This document shows positions 14,796 to 20,987 of a stretch of DNA of 20,987 bases, in pieces; within the stretch, counting starts at the first letter, position 1, and each line of letters starts with the position of its first letter. The notes below the pieces were generated by a model. It searched no databases. It worked only from the letters and a program-made list of their open reading frames with translations, and was not told the DNA's origin. This DNA comes from UMGS1889 sp964540575 (GTDB lineage: Bacteria; Bacillota; Clostridia; Oscillospirales; Ruminococcaceae), in NCBI GenBank assembly GCA_964540575.1, contig CAZINI010000052.1, positions 1 to 20,987 on the forward strand. Reading direction: 5' to 3'. The position numbers were made by a program, and so were the translations under genes.

Positions 14796-15798
14796 TTATC
14801 TCGTCCTTTCCGCCCTTTCCGATAACCAGCTCGCCTTCCTCCTCCAGGTGACGGATAACCGCAACGATACGCTGCTGTGCTTCTTCAACGTCACGCATAC
14901 GAACGTTATGCAGATATTCGATCTCCTGCTGGATAGACTCCTGCATTCTCTTCGGCATATTTGCGTAAAGGGCTGCAGCGACCTCCTGGGACGAGCCCTT
15001 GATAGCCACTGCCAGGTCCTTGGTTTCCACATCTCGGATAAAACGCTGTATAGACATAGAGTCCAGCGAAAGAATATCCTCGAAAACGAACATTTTCTGT
15101 CTGATCTCTGCAACCAGATCGGGGTTCTTGACACCCAGCTCGTCGAAGATGAACTTTTCCGTTCCTCTGTCGACGTGGTTGAGGACATCGGCAATGTAGT
15201 TGATACCGCCGACCTCGGTAACGTCCATAGAAACGACATCCGCAAATTTCTTTTCCAGAATGTCCTCCACAGCCTTGACGGTTTCGGGAGATGCGGAGTC
15301 CATTTTAGCGATACGCTCAACGACCTCCACACGCTTTTCCTTAGGCAGCTCGCTGAGAACGGCAGCCGCCTGATCGGAGTTGACATAGGAAAGTATAAGT
15401 GCGATAGTCTGCGGATACTCGTTCTGCACGATAGCCAGCAGATTTTTGTAATCGGATTTTCTGACGAATTCGAACGCCTTTGTCTGCAAAGAACGTGAAA
15501 CCTTGTCCATAAGCAGCTTTGCCTGCTCCTCGCCGAAGGCTTTTTCGAGGATATTTCTTGCGTAATCCACGCCGCCCTCGGTGATGACCTTCTGTGTAAG
15601 ACAAAGCTCGTAGAATTCGTTCAGGACCTCGTTGACGGTGGTTACGTCGGTATAGGGGAGAGTGGAAACCTCGTAGGTGAGCTTTTCCACCTCTTCGTCC
15701 CCAAGAAAGCGGTAAACATTGGCGGCATTTTCCGCACCGATAGCGGTAATGACCGTTGCACACCGCTGAATTGCACTAAGCTCGGAAATATCACTCAT
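14788..15798 (-). CDS. fliG: Flagellar motor switch protein FliG
   Basis: FliG connects the MS ring to the C-ring and takes up torque from MotA. The start at 15798 has GGAGG eight bases upstream and gives 336 residues, the family length. An upstream in-frame start at 15852 would add an 18-residue basic leader within fliF and is not favoured. Recognisable parts are the N-terminal QRCATVITAIGAENAANVYR, the middle EYPQTIALILSYV motif (the family's EHPQ with His replaced by Tyr), and the C-terminal torque helix region SMSIQRFIRDVETKDLAVAI with charged residues that face the stator. The overlap with fliF is 8 bp, with fliH 8 bp. Confidence 0.97.
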   Translation of the reverse strand: MSDISELSAIQRCATVITAIGAENAANVYRFLGDEEVEKLTYEVSTLPYTDVTTVNEVLNEFYELCLTQKVITEGGVDYARNILEKAFGEEQAKLLMDKVSRSLQTKAFEFVRKSDYKNLLAIVQNEYPQTIALILSYVNSDQAAAVLSELPKEKRVEVVERIAKMDSASPETVKAVEDILEKKFADVVSMDVTEVGGINYIADVLNHVDRGTEKFIFDELGVKNPDLVAEIRQKMFVFEDILSLDSMSIQRFIRDVETKDLAVAIKGSSQEVAAALYANMPKRMQESIQQEIEYLHNVRMRDVEEAQQRIVAVIRHLEEEGELVIGKGGKDEIIA

Positions 15799-17455
15799 TA
15801 TTTGACCCTCCGTCTGCGGCTGCTGCCGCCTTTTTGCTGCTCTGCTCCTCATCGCCTTCTCTCATCCAGTTTCTAAGCAGCTGAGCAACGATCTGCGGAC
15901 TATGCTGTGCAAATTCGCAGATTTCCCGTCTGATGATAACTTCCTTTGTTTCCTGATCGGAATCGGAAAGGCTTGCAATGTTGAGTCCCTCCGTATCCTG
16001 AGGATTGAACACCTCGTCGATAATGCCGCCTGCACCTGCCTGCTGAGCCTCCAGCAGAGCCTTCTCGAATTTTTTCTTCTTCTTTTTGGCATTTCTCGAA
16101 ACGATAAACGAAATAAGCAGGATAATGATAAGCAGAACGACCACTGCCGCACCGCCCACAATAAGCTCCTGAGCAGACAGACCGAACATAAACTCTTCCT
16201 GCATAGCGGGAATGTCTTCCTTGATCTTCGGCAGATTTATAACGGAAACGAGATCGTCGTTGATGCCGCTTGCTCTTGCACAGCTTTCGGCGATCTGCTC
16301 TCTCTGAGCATCGGAAAGATAATCAGTATAGATAACAACAGCCACCGACAGACCCTTTATGTAATAGCCCTGCTTTTCCAGCTGAGTCTTATAGGTGCTG
16401 ACAAGATAGGTTTCGGAATCGTCGCTTTCACGCCAGATGCCGTCCTCGCCGGCTGTTCCGGTGGGATAGTTGTCGTCGGCATTAGGCTCAAGTCCCGCAA
16501 GACCGCCCGCAGCGTTATTGGAACCTGCGGCATAGCTCTCGTCACGGTGCTGGAGAACGCCTGCCTGATAGCCGTCGGGATTTTCGCCCTCAGCGGCATA
16601 TTCGGTGTTTTCCTTGACCTCCTTATCGAAGTCGAGGACTGCATTTACGGCAACCTCAACGCCGTCCTCGCCGTAAGCCTTGACCAGCATTGAGAGAATT
16701 TTCTGCCTGATGGATTCCTCCATATCCGACTTGAACTTGAATTTCCGTGTTTCATCGGCGACAACATCAACGCTTTCCTCGCCGACCAGCAGCAGAACGC
16801 CGTTTCCGTCGGTGACGGTGATATTGTCCTCGGTAATTCCCGTACCGCCCAGGGCGTGCATGATAATGGAGTAGATACCCGCTTTTTGGTCGTTGTTAAG
16901 CGTAACTCCGTTTTCAAGATGCAGTGTTACGGACACGGTAGCAGGCAGCTTATTCTCCACGATGACGGTGTTTTTCTGCTCGGGCAGTGAGATATTCACT
17001 ATCGCCTGACGGACTCCCGAAATGGTTTCAAGAGTAGCGGCAAGCCTTTCCTGAGTCTGTATCCTTGCATACTCACGCTTTTCATAGTCGGTGGAGAACA
17101 TATCCACGTTATTTATCCAAGTAGTATAATCAAGGGAATTTTTGGGATAGCCCTGCTCGGCGAGCTTCATGGTCAGCTCGTCCTCGGTGCCCTTGTTTAC
17201 GATGATCTTTCCGCCTGATCTGACGGTAACATCGTAGCCCTCGCTTTGGATAATGGTAGCTATCTGCGAAGCCTCCTCGGCGTCCAGACCGTCAAAGAGC
17301 ACGACTTCCTTTTTTACATTCAGTATAACAGTAATAACGATCGCAGCCACGATTATCGCAGCGGCAACGGCTATTATAAGTATTCTCCTTTTCTTCTCCT
17401 GAGCCTCCCAGAACTGGGAAAAGGAGCTTAAAACCTTGCTGAAGGGATTTTCCAT
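15791..17455 (-). CDS. fliF: Flagellar MS-ring protein FliF
   Basis: FliF builds the MS ring in the inner membrane, the base on which the flagellum is assembled. 554 residues is normal. The first membrane helix is at about 25-46 and the second at about 430-452, followed by a run of six lysines on the cytoplasmic side. Between them are the YscJ-like ring-building domains (VVLFDGLDAEEASQIATIIQ; then GYPKNSLDYTTW; ISGVRQAIVNISLPEQKN). The C-terminal stretch IIRREICEFAQHSPQIVAQL is the FliG-binding tail. AAGGA lies 11 bases before the ATG. The 3' end overlaps fliG. Confidence 0.97.
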   Translation of the reverse strand: MENPFSKVLSSFSQFWEAQEKKRRILIIAVAAAIIVAAIVITVILNVKKEVVLFDGLDAEEASQIATIIQSEGYDVTVRSGGKIIVNKGTEDELTMKLAEQGYPKNSLDYTTWINNVDMFSTDYEKREYARIQTQERLAATLETISGVRQAIVNISLPEQKNTVIVENKLPATVSVTLHLENGVTLNNDQKAGIYSIIMHALGGTGITEDNITVTDGNGVLLLVGEESVDVVADETRKFKFKSDMEESIRQKILSMLVKAYGEDGVEVAVNAVLDFDKEVKENTEYAAEGENPDGYQAGVLQHRDESYAAGSNNAAGGLAGLEPNADDNYPTGTAGEDGIWRESDDSETYLVSTYKTQLEKQGYYIKGLSVAVVIYTDYLSDAQREQIAESCARASGINDDLVSVINLPKIKEDIPAMQEEFMFGLSAQELIVGGAAVVVLLIIILLISFIVSRNAKKKKKKFEKALLEAQQAGAGGIIDEVFNPQDTEGLNIASLSDSDQETKEVIIRREICEFAQHSPQIVAQLLRNWMREGDEEQSSKKAAAAADGGSNNE

Positions 17456-17524
17456 TTTGATATGATTCCTTCCCTGACCGTCCCCCGCAAATCGGCAGAG
17501 AAACGGCGTTTATCTTTATTTATT

Positions 17525-17839
17525 TTAGAGCGAGATGCCCATAAGCTCCTTGTAAGCGTCAATAGCGGTATTTTTTATAGCAACAAAGGTCTGCACAGCC
17601 ATCTGAGCCTTTTTGGCGTTCAGATTGATAGTGTGAAGATCGTCTATCTCGCCCATGACCAGCTTAACGCTGTCCTCCTGAGTGACACGCTGAGTTTCGG
17701 TAACGGCGTCATAAGCCTCCTTGAAAACGTCCTTGAATGAGGGCTGTGAATCGTTTTCCGAAGCGGCAGCCTTTTCGATGCCCAGCTGAGATGGGGTGTT
17801 AAGAGGGTTTATGGACGGGCTTAAAGGTACAATAAACAT
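17525..17839 (-). CDS. fliE: Flagellar rod/MS-ring junction protein FliE
   Basis: FliE connects the MS ring with the proximal rod. The 104 residues end with NLNAKKAQMAVQTFVAIKN and AYKELMGISL, which match the well-conserved FliE C-terminus; the preceding SFKDVFKEAYDAVTETQRV is also typical. It lies 18 bp after flgC and 69 bp before fliF, the normal order. AAAGGA is about 9-10 bases before ATG. Confidence 0.95.
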   Translation of the reverse strand: MFIVPLSPSINPLNTPSQLGIEKAAASENDSQPSFKDVFKEAYDAVTETQRVTQEDSVKLVMGEIDDLHTINLNAKKAQMAVQTFVAIKNTAIDAYKELMGISL

Positions 17840-17857
17840 AATATTCTATCCTTTCGG

Positions 17858-18304
17858 TCATTTTCCGAGTTCCATTGCCTTGGTGAGCATTGCCTTGACA
17901 GCGGCGATTGCCGAAGCATTTGCCTCGTAGGAACGCTGAGCCGCCAGCATGTCGATATTTTCCTTGGTTTTGTCAACATTTGGCATATATATGTAGCCTT
18001 CCTCATCTGCGGCGGGATTTTCGGGGTCATAGACGGGGACGAGGGGAGTTTCGTCCTCGATGACCTGAGTCACCTTAACGCCCGCAAGCCTGTATTTCGC
18101 CGAATGTCTGCGGGAAACCTTATCCTGAAGTGTGTCGGCGAAGGATTTCTTCTCCATAAACACAACCATCTGGCGGCGGTAAGCACCGCCTTCCTCGGTT
18201 TCGTAAGCGTCGGACATTGCGATATTCTGGGAAATAACGTCCATTCTAAGACGCTGTGCTGAAAGTGCGGAAGCACCTATATCAAGCGAATTTATAAACG
18301 ACAT
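17858..18304 (-). CDS. flgC: Flagellar proximal rod protein FlgC
   Basis: FlgC is a rod subunit. The N-terminal MSFINSLDIGASALSAQRLR with MDVISQNIAMSDAYETEEGG following corresponds to the family's conserved asparagine-rich motif (most have ANxxT; here AMSDA). The C-terminal MPNVDKTKENIDMLAAQRSY and ANASAIAAVKAMLTKAMELGK is strongly typical. 148 residues is normal. AAAGGAG lies six bases before ATG. It sits between flgB (26 bp) and fliE (18 bp). Confidence 0.95.
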   Translation of the reverse strand: MSFINSLDIGASALSAQRLRMDVISQNIAMSDAYETEEGGAYRRQMVVFMEKKSFADTLQDKVSRRHSAKYRLAGVKVTQVIEDETPLVPVYDPENPAADEEGYIYMPNVDKTKENIDMLAAQRSYEANASAIAAVKAMLTKAMELGK

Positions 18305-18330
18305 AAGCCGCTCCTTTCAAAAAACGAGTT

Positions 18331-18717
18331 TTACTTCTGCAATGCGGCAGAGATCATATCGAACTCATTGTTGACGTGATCGATGATAGCACTGTACTGA
18401 TACTGAGCATCGACTAGCTTCATAGCCTCGGTTTCGACATTAACGTTATTTTCGTTAAGAGTGAAGTTTGTATAGGGTTCGGAGGTGGTTACCACTCTCA
18501 AGGAAACGGGGCGTTTGACCTCCTTATCCTGATTTGCGGAGTGGTATTTGCACTTGCACTTTTCCTCAGCGAGGACAAGCCCGAAGTCAACATTTTTAGC
18601 CTTATAATTGGGTGTATCGTCGTTGGCGATGTTATGATTTATGACCTTTTGCTTATACCAAACGGCGTCCAGACCCTGTTCCATCAGCTTAAAGGGGGTA
18701 TTCTGAAATAAAGCCAC
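18331..18717 (-). CDS. flgB: Flagellar proximal rod protein FlgB (first gene of operon)
   Basis: The rod protein FlgB, 128 residues. The N-terminus shows GLDAVWYKQKVINHNIANDD with TPNYKA after it, the conserved family motif, and the C-terminal NVNVETEAMKLVDAQYQY with SAIIDHVNNEFDMI is also typical. The start is GTG at 18717 with AAAGGAG eight bases before. It is the first gene after the operon promoter. Odd feature: a KCKCK pair of cysteines at about residue 54-56 in the exposed middle part; exported axial proteins seldom carry cysteines. Confidence 0.95.
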   Translation of the reverse strand: MALFQNTPFKLMEQGLDAVWYKQKVINHNIANDDTPNYKAKNVDFGLVLAEEKCKCKYHSANQDKEVKRPVSLRVVTTSEPYTNFTLNENNVNVETEAMKLVDAQYQYSAIIDHVNNEFDMISAALQK

Positions 18718-18981
18718 AAAAATCGCTCCTTTCGGATATAGTTTTGTATTATTTCTATTTATTTTTGTTCATATTTCCAAAAAAGGGCATAACTAGCACA
18801 TAGTATCATTATTAATTATACACCTTTTTCCTATTAAATTCAAGACCGAATATTAACAAAATAAGCTGAAATTAATACAAAAAAGTCAGGGTATTTTAGT
18901 GTATTTTGGATAATAAAAATTTTACATGGGTAAAAAAATGTCACATTTTAGCAAAGAATGCGAAAACCGGAGAGCAAAAAC
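18718..18981. other. A/T-rich upstream region of the flagellar operon
   Basis: This 264-bp non-coding stretch has the flgB leader, the promoter at 18815-18843, and a farther part (18844-18981) of about 75% A+T or more by eye. Near 18935-18950 AAAATG-TCA-CATTTT forms a small palindrome that could be a regulator site. The A/T-rich part right behind the -35 could act as an UP element. Nothing else is recognised. Confidence 0.4.
18815..18843 (-). promoter_or_regulatory. Promoter of the flagellar operon (sigma-A type)
   Basis: On the minus strand TTGAAT (18843-18838), a 17-bp spacer and a perfect TATAAT (18820-18815) lie upstream of flgB. Transcription would begin near 18808 and leave a leader of about 90 bases with no obvious riboswitch. 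The -35 matches four of six consensus positions. No sigma-D (TAAA-N15-GCCGATAT) site was seen, so basal transcription by the housekeeping sigma factor is inferred. Confidence 0.65.
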
Positions 18982-19154
18982 ATAAAAGTTTCGCCAGCCT
19001 TTACAAAGGCTGCGGGTCGAGGGCAGAGCCCCGTCGCCCGTCGCAACGGGCGAAACCCCTTTCCAGCCGCTAACAACCAAAACTCATTAACAGCAAAGCA
19101 AACAAAAGCAGCAAATCAAAAAAGCACCGCACACAAACAAATCAGTAAAGCATC
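18982..19154 (+). repeat. Structured ~180-bp intergenic repeat, right copy
   Basis: Matches the reverse complement of 1-183 over its full length, with small indels. Both hairpins of the left copy are kept: CAGCCTTT (18995-19002) with AAAGGCTG (19005-19012), and TCGCCCGT (19034-19041) with ACGGGCGA (19046-19053). The loops differ between copies (GGA against AC; TGCG against CGCA) while all stem bases are unchanged. The 3' third is A-rich (CCGCTAACA then AAAACTC). An apparent 135-residue open frame across it is not a credible gene. The element lies behind the operon promoter, pointing toward the next gene. Confidence 0.85.
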
Positions 19155-19207
19155 TATCTTCCATAAACAGCAAAAGCCGTGTAAACCAAATCCGTGTGCG
19201 GTGCCGC

Positions 19208-19243
19208 AAAAAAATCTCGGGGTTAACCCCCGACCGATTTTTT
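19208..19243. terminator. Bidirectional terminator-like hairpin
   Basis: A run of seven A's, then an imperfect GC stem CGGGG-TTAA-CCCCCG with outer TC/GA pairs, then six T's (19238-19243). A stem flanked by A's on one side and T's on the other can stop transcripts on both strands. It lies between the flagellar upstream region and the promoter of the next plus-strand gene, so it probably isolates the two units. Confidence 0.55.
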
Positions 19244-19250
19244 GCCCCCG

Positions 19251-19270
19251 CCGCCGCTGTCAAGCGGCGG
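19251..19270. other. GC-rich 8-bp hairpin
   Basis: CCGCCGCT (19251-19258) pairs with AGCGGCGG (19263-19270) around GTCA. It follows the terminator-like hairpin by seven bases, and lacks a T-run on either side. It may add strength to the terminator or be part of another repeat. Confidence 0.5.
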
Positions 19271-19320
19271 TCATATCTACTCAACAGTATCCCGCAAAAA
19301 CCTATTCTGCCAAACAGTCG

Positions 19321-19349
19321 TTGACACTGCCGTTCATCGATGATATAAT
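19321..19349 (+). promoter_or_regulatory. Perfect consensus sigma-A promoter
   Basis: TTGACA (19321-19326), a 17-bp spacer and TATAAT (19344-19349), with TGA just before the -10 giving an extended -10 as well. All twelve hexamer bases match consensus. The expected start point near 19356 leaves a leader of about 14 bases, just enough for the Shine-Dalgarno GGGGTG (19359-19364) before the ATG at 19370. Confidence 0.8.
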
Positions 19350-19369
19350 ATCAAAAAAGGGGTGACAAT

Positions 19370-19753
19370 ATGCTTGATCTGAAACAAAAAATCGAACTTC
19401 CGAAGGGGCTTCTTAATGTTATTCTGCCGAATGCCGCCGCCCTTTTTATGGTTCTGCGTTGCTACGGCGGAGATGATGCTCTTTTAGTCTTTTTTATCTG
19501 GCTGGACCCGTTTGTGTTTCTGTTTATACCCATTCTTCAATGGTATTTTGTCAAGGAATATTTCAGATACAACGAAGAGAAGCATTTGCCAATCATGATA
19601 TATTCTCTGCTTGAAATAGCGTTGGGCGTCATTATACTTTCGACCAAAGTTCCGCAGCGGGAGTCCTACGAAGTATTCAGCAGATTTTTATTCTGGTTTT
19701 GCGTGATGAATATAATTTCGGGTGCATTGACGTTATATCGTTCAATTAAATAG
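19370..19753 (+). CDS. Small four-helix membrane protein of unknown function
   Basis: 127 residues, no family recognised. Four hydrophobic stretches are seen at about 13-30, 37-60, 73-92 and 103-123, with charged ends (MLDLKQKIELPKG at the start, YRSIK at the end) and a charged loop FVKEYFRYNEEKHL between the second and third. It has a consensus promoter and an AGGGGTG ribosome binding site six bases before ATG, so it is probably made and at a good rate. It is the only complete plus-strand gene in the window and has no evident link with the flagellar operon or with the ABC transporter. Small multi-helix proteins of this kind are hard to assign without a search. Confidence 0.75.
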   Translation: MLDLKQKIELPKGLLNVILPNAAALFMVLRCYGGDDALLVFFIWLDPFVFLFIPILQWYFVKEYFRYNEEKHLPIMIYSLLEIALGVIILSTKVPQRESYEVFSRFLFWFCVMNIISGALTLYRSIK

Positions 19754-19764
19754 CTGTTTGCGGG

Positions 19765-19830
19765 AACGAGGTCTACCTTCCAAATGCGGGACGGGAAACC
19801 AAAAGCATATATGCTTTTTCCCCTACAATA
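19765..19830 (+). repeat. Partial copy of the miniature repeat, with a palindrome insert
   Basis: GCGGGACGGGAAACC (near 19786-19800) and CCCCTACAATA (near 19820-19830) match the reverse complement of the element at 6785-6858. Here the CG between them is replaced by a perfect 18-bp palindrome, AAAAGCATATATGCTTTT (19801-19818). The left terminal repeat (TTATTGTAGG) is missing, leaving GCGGGAACGAGG. It appears to be a decayed or rearranged member of the same family. Confidence 0.55.
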
Positions 19831-19841
19831 TTCCGAATTAA

Positions 19842-19905
19842 ATTCAACACTCAACTCTCATCATTCAACATTAAAATTTCACTTTCCACTTTTCACACTC
19901 CACAT
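19842..19905. repeat. Degenerate pyrimidine-rich short repeats
   Basis: A run of related words such as TTCAACA, CAACTCT, CATCATTCAACA, CACTTTCCAC and CTTTTCACACTCCAC. On the other strand they read as degenerate AGTGGAA/AGTGAAA units. It occupies the gap between the membrane protein gene and the terminator of the ABC gene. No gene is seen. Confidence 0.4.
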
Positions 19906-19906
19906 T

Positions 19907-19940
19907 AAAAAAACGCCGCCGCACCCAAAGGCACGGCGGC
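19907..19940 (-). terminator. Rho-independent terminator of the ABC ATPase gene
   Basis: On the minus strand GCCGCCG (19940-19934) pairs with CGGCGGC (19921-19915), extended inward by TGCC/GGTG with two G-T wobbles around a small loop, and followed by G and seven T's (19913-19907). It begins about 26 bases after the stop codon. It is a textbook strong terminator. Confidence 0.9.
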
Positions 19941-19965
19941 AAAATAATTATCTGTGAAACAATTA

Positions 19966-20987
19966 TCAGTTGATAACGGTCTTCTCTGTTTCCTTGTCAA
20001 AGATGTGAATCTTGTTGGGATCGATAGCAACCTTGATAACGTCCTGAGGTCTGGCTGTAGATCTGGGGTCAACTCTTGCAGTAAGAGGAATACCCTCGCA
20101 GTTCAGGTAGAGGTATGTTTCAGCACCCATCATTTCGGTGATCTCAACGTTACACTCGATGATACCTGTCTTAGCAGCGGAGAGGAACATTTCCTCATCG
20201 TGGATATTCTCGGGACGGATACCCATGATGATCTCCTTGTCAACCAGCTCGGAAAGTGCAAGGTCATCAACCTTAGCATCGGGCAGCTCAACATAGTACT
20301 TCTTGCCTCTGGAGGTCTTGGTGTCCTCGGAGCCGAATTCAATGCTGTATCTGCCGTCAACCTTTCTGAGAACAGCGTCAACGAAGTTCATCTGAGGAGA
20401 TCCCATAAATCCTGCAACGAACTGGTTTACGGGAGAAGCATACAGATTCTGAGGAGAATCAACCTGCTGAACGAAACCGTCCTTCATAACAACGATACGG
20501 TCACCCATCGTCATAGCCTCAGTCTGGTCATGAGTTACGTAGATGAATGTTGTACCCAGCTTCTGGTGGAGCTTGGAGATCTCGGTTCTCATCTGAGCTC
20601 TCAGCTTAGCGTCCAGGTTGGACAGAGGCTCGTCGAGAAGGAATACCTGAGGTTCACGTACGATAGCACGGCCCAGAGCAACACGCTGTCTCTGACCACC
20701 GGAGAGAGCCTTCGGCTTTCTGTCGAGAAGGTGGGAAATATCGAGGATTCTTGCAGCTTCTTCAACCTTACGAGCGATCTCGTCCTTAGGAACCTTACGG
20801 AGCTTCAGACCGAAAGCCATGTTTTCGAAAACTGTCATATGAGGATACAGAGCGTAGTTCTGGAAAACCATCGCAATATCTCTGTCCTTAGGAGCAACGT
20901 CGTTTACAAGGCGGTCGCCGATATACAGCTCGCCTTCGGAGATTTCTTCAAGACCTGCGATCATACGGAGGGTAGTAGACTTACCGC
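19966..20987 (-). CDS. Carbohydrate ABC transporter ATPase (MsmX/UgpC/MalK type), 5' partial
   Basis: The ATP-hydrolysing subunit of a CUT1-type sugar importer; such MsmX-like proteins often serve several importers. About 339 residues are in the window. The frame runs off the right edge, where the last codons read GKSTTLRMIAG, the end of the Walker A loop, so about 38 N-terminal residues are missing. Visible features are the Q-loop FQNYALYPHM, signature LSGGQRQRVALGRAI, Walker B VFLLDEPLSNLD, D-loop SNLDAKL and H-loop THDQTEAM, then the MalK-type C-terminal TOBE region (GIRPENI; YLYLNCEGIPLTARVDP). A strong terminator follows. No permease or binding protein gene lies beside it, which fits a stand-alone shared ATPase gene. 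Confidence 0.95.
   Translation of the reverse strand, partial: GKSTTLRMIAGLEEISEGELYIGDRLVNDVAPKDRDIAMVFQNYALYPHMTVFENMAFGLKLRKVPKDEIARKVEEAARILDISHLLDRKPKALSGGQRQRVALGRAIVREPQVFLLDEPLSNLDAKLRAQMRTEISKLHQKLGTTFIYVTHDQTEAMTMGDRIVVMKDGFVQQVDSPQNLYASPVNQFVAGFMGSPQMNFVDAVLRKVDGRYSIEFGSEDTKTSRGKKYYVELPDAKVDDLALSELVDKEIIMGIRPENIHDEEMFLSAAKTGIIECNVEITEMMGAETYLYLNCEGIPLTARVDPRSTARPQDVIKVAIDPNKIHIFDKETEKTVIN

Noticed and set aside
14796..15386. Long alternative frames opposite or within fliG and fliF (for example 14796-15386, 15902-16693)
   Set aside because: High Arg/Ser/Trp or Cys/His content and no ribosome sites; they are shadows of strongly recognised genes.
15799..15852. Longer FliG start with a basic leader
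   Set aside because: It lies within the fliF end; the ATG at 15798 has GGAGG at ideal spacing and the family's usual length.
18718..18814. Cyclic-di-GMP riboswitch in the operon leader
   Set aside because: Such riboswitches precede flagellar operons in some clostridia, but the ~90-base A/T-rich leader has none of the conserved GEMM core or paired stems.
18958..19365. Plus-strand open frame of 135 residues through the right repeat
   Set aside because: It crosses the structured repeat, the terminator-like hairpin and the consensus promoter of the next gene; the Lys/Gln/Asn/Pro composition reflects A-rich non-coding DNA.
1..20987. CRISPR array, tRNA, rRNA or transposase genes
   Set aside because: No regularly spaced direct repeats, no cloverleaf or rRNA signatures, and no transposase motifs were seen on either strand.

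Overview
The window is dominated by one long flagellar operon read on the minus strand, about 18.5 kb from flgB (start near 18717) to fliP (stop at 233). Gene content, gene order, AGGAGG-type ribosome binding sites, a CheC/FliN-fused FliY in place of a short FliN, a lone cheY, FlbD and the TIGR02530-type 'flagellar operon protein' all point to a motile Firmicute of the class Clostridia. The moderate GC content, dispersed GC-rich hairpin repeats and MalK/UgpC-type sugar ABC ATPase suggest a Ruminococcaceae/Oscillospiraceae-like gut or rumen bacterium. That placement is an inference from style, not from a marker gene.

Layout along transcription (right to left): a vegetative-type promoter (18815-18843), then flgB, flgC and fliE (rod and MS-ring/rod junction), fliF and fliG (MS ring and rotor), fliH, fliI and fliJ (export ATPase complex), a DUF975-like membrane protein, fliK (hook-length control), flgD (hook cap, with a large C-terminal extension), a TIGR02530-type protein, flgE (hook), flbD, motA and motB (stator), fliM and fliY (C-ring switch), cheY (response regulator), fliO and fliP (export gate). 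Most genes overlap or lie within about 30 bp. Wider gaps lie between fliI and fliJ (144 bp, hairpin-rich), upstream of fliK (81 bp), between the TIGR02530 gene and flgE (94 bp), between flgE and flbD (124 bp, holding a small mobile-like repeat), between motA and motB (193 bp, with a possible internal promoter), and between fliY and cheY (144 bp). fliL and motE, often found in such operons, are not here. fliQ does not follow fliP within the window.

Right of the operon promoter lies about 500 bp of non-coding DNA with a structured repeat, a bidirectional terminator-like hairpin and a second GC hairpin. Next comes a short plus-strand gene for a four-helix membrane protein behind an exactly consensus promoter (19321-19349). 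The window ends with the 3' part of a minus-strand sugar-importer ATPase gene with a strong intrinsic terminator.

The main unexplained structures are: (1) a roughly 180-bp two-hairpin repeat present at both ends of the flagellar cluster in opposite orientation (1-183 and 18982-19154); (2) a second, miniature-transposon-like repeat inside the operon (6785-6858) with a partial relative near 19765-19830; (3) a FliY with two internal CheY-binding-like motifs and a long Pro/Gln/Met linker; (4) a FlgD about three times the length of its conserved domain; (5) a DUF975-like membrane gene in the slot where motE is often found; (6) a FliP with a long acidic periplasmic insert. No tRNA, rRNA, CRISPR array, insertion sequence or transposase gene was seen.
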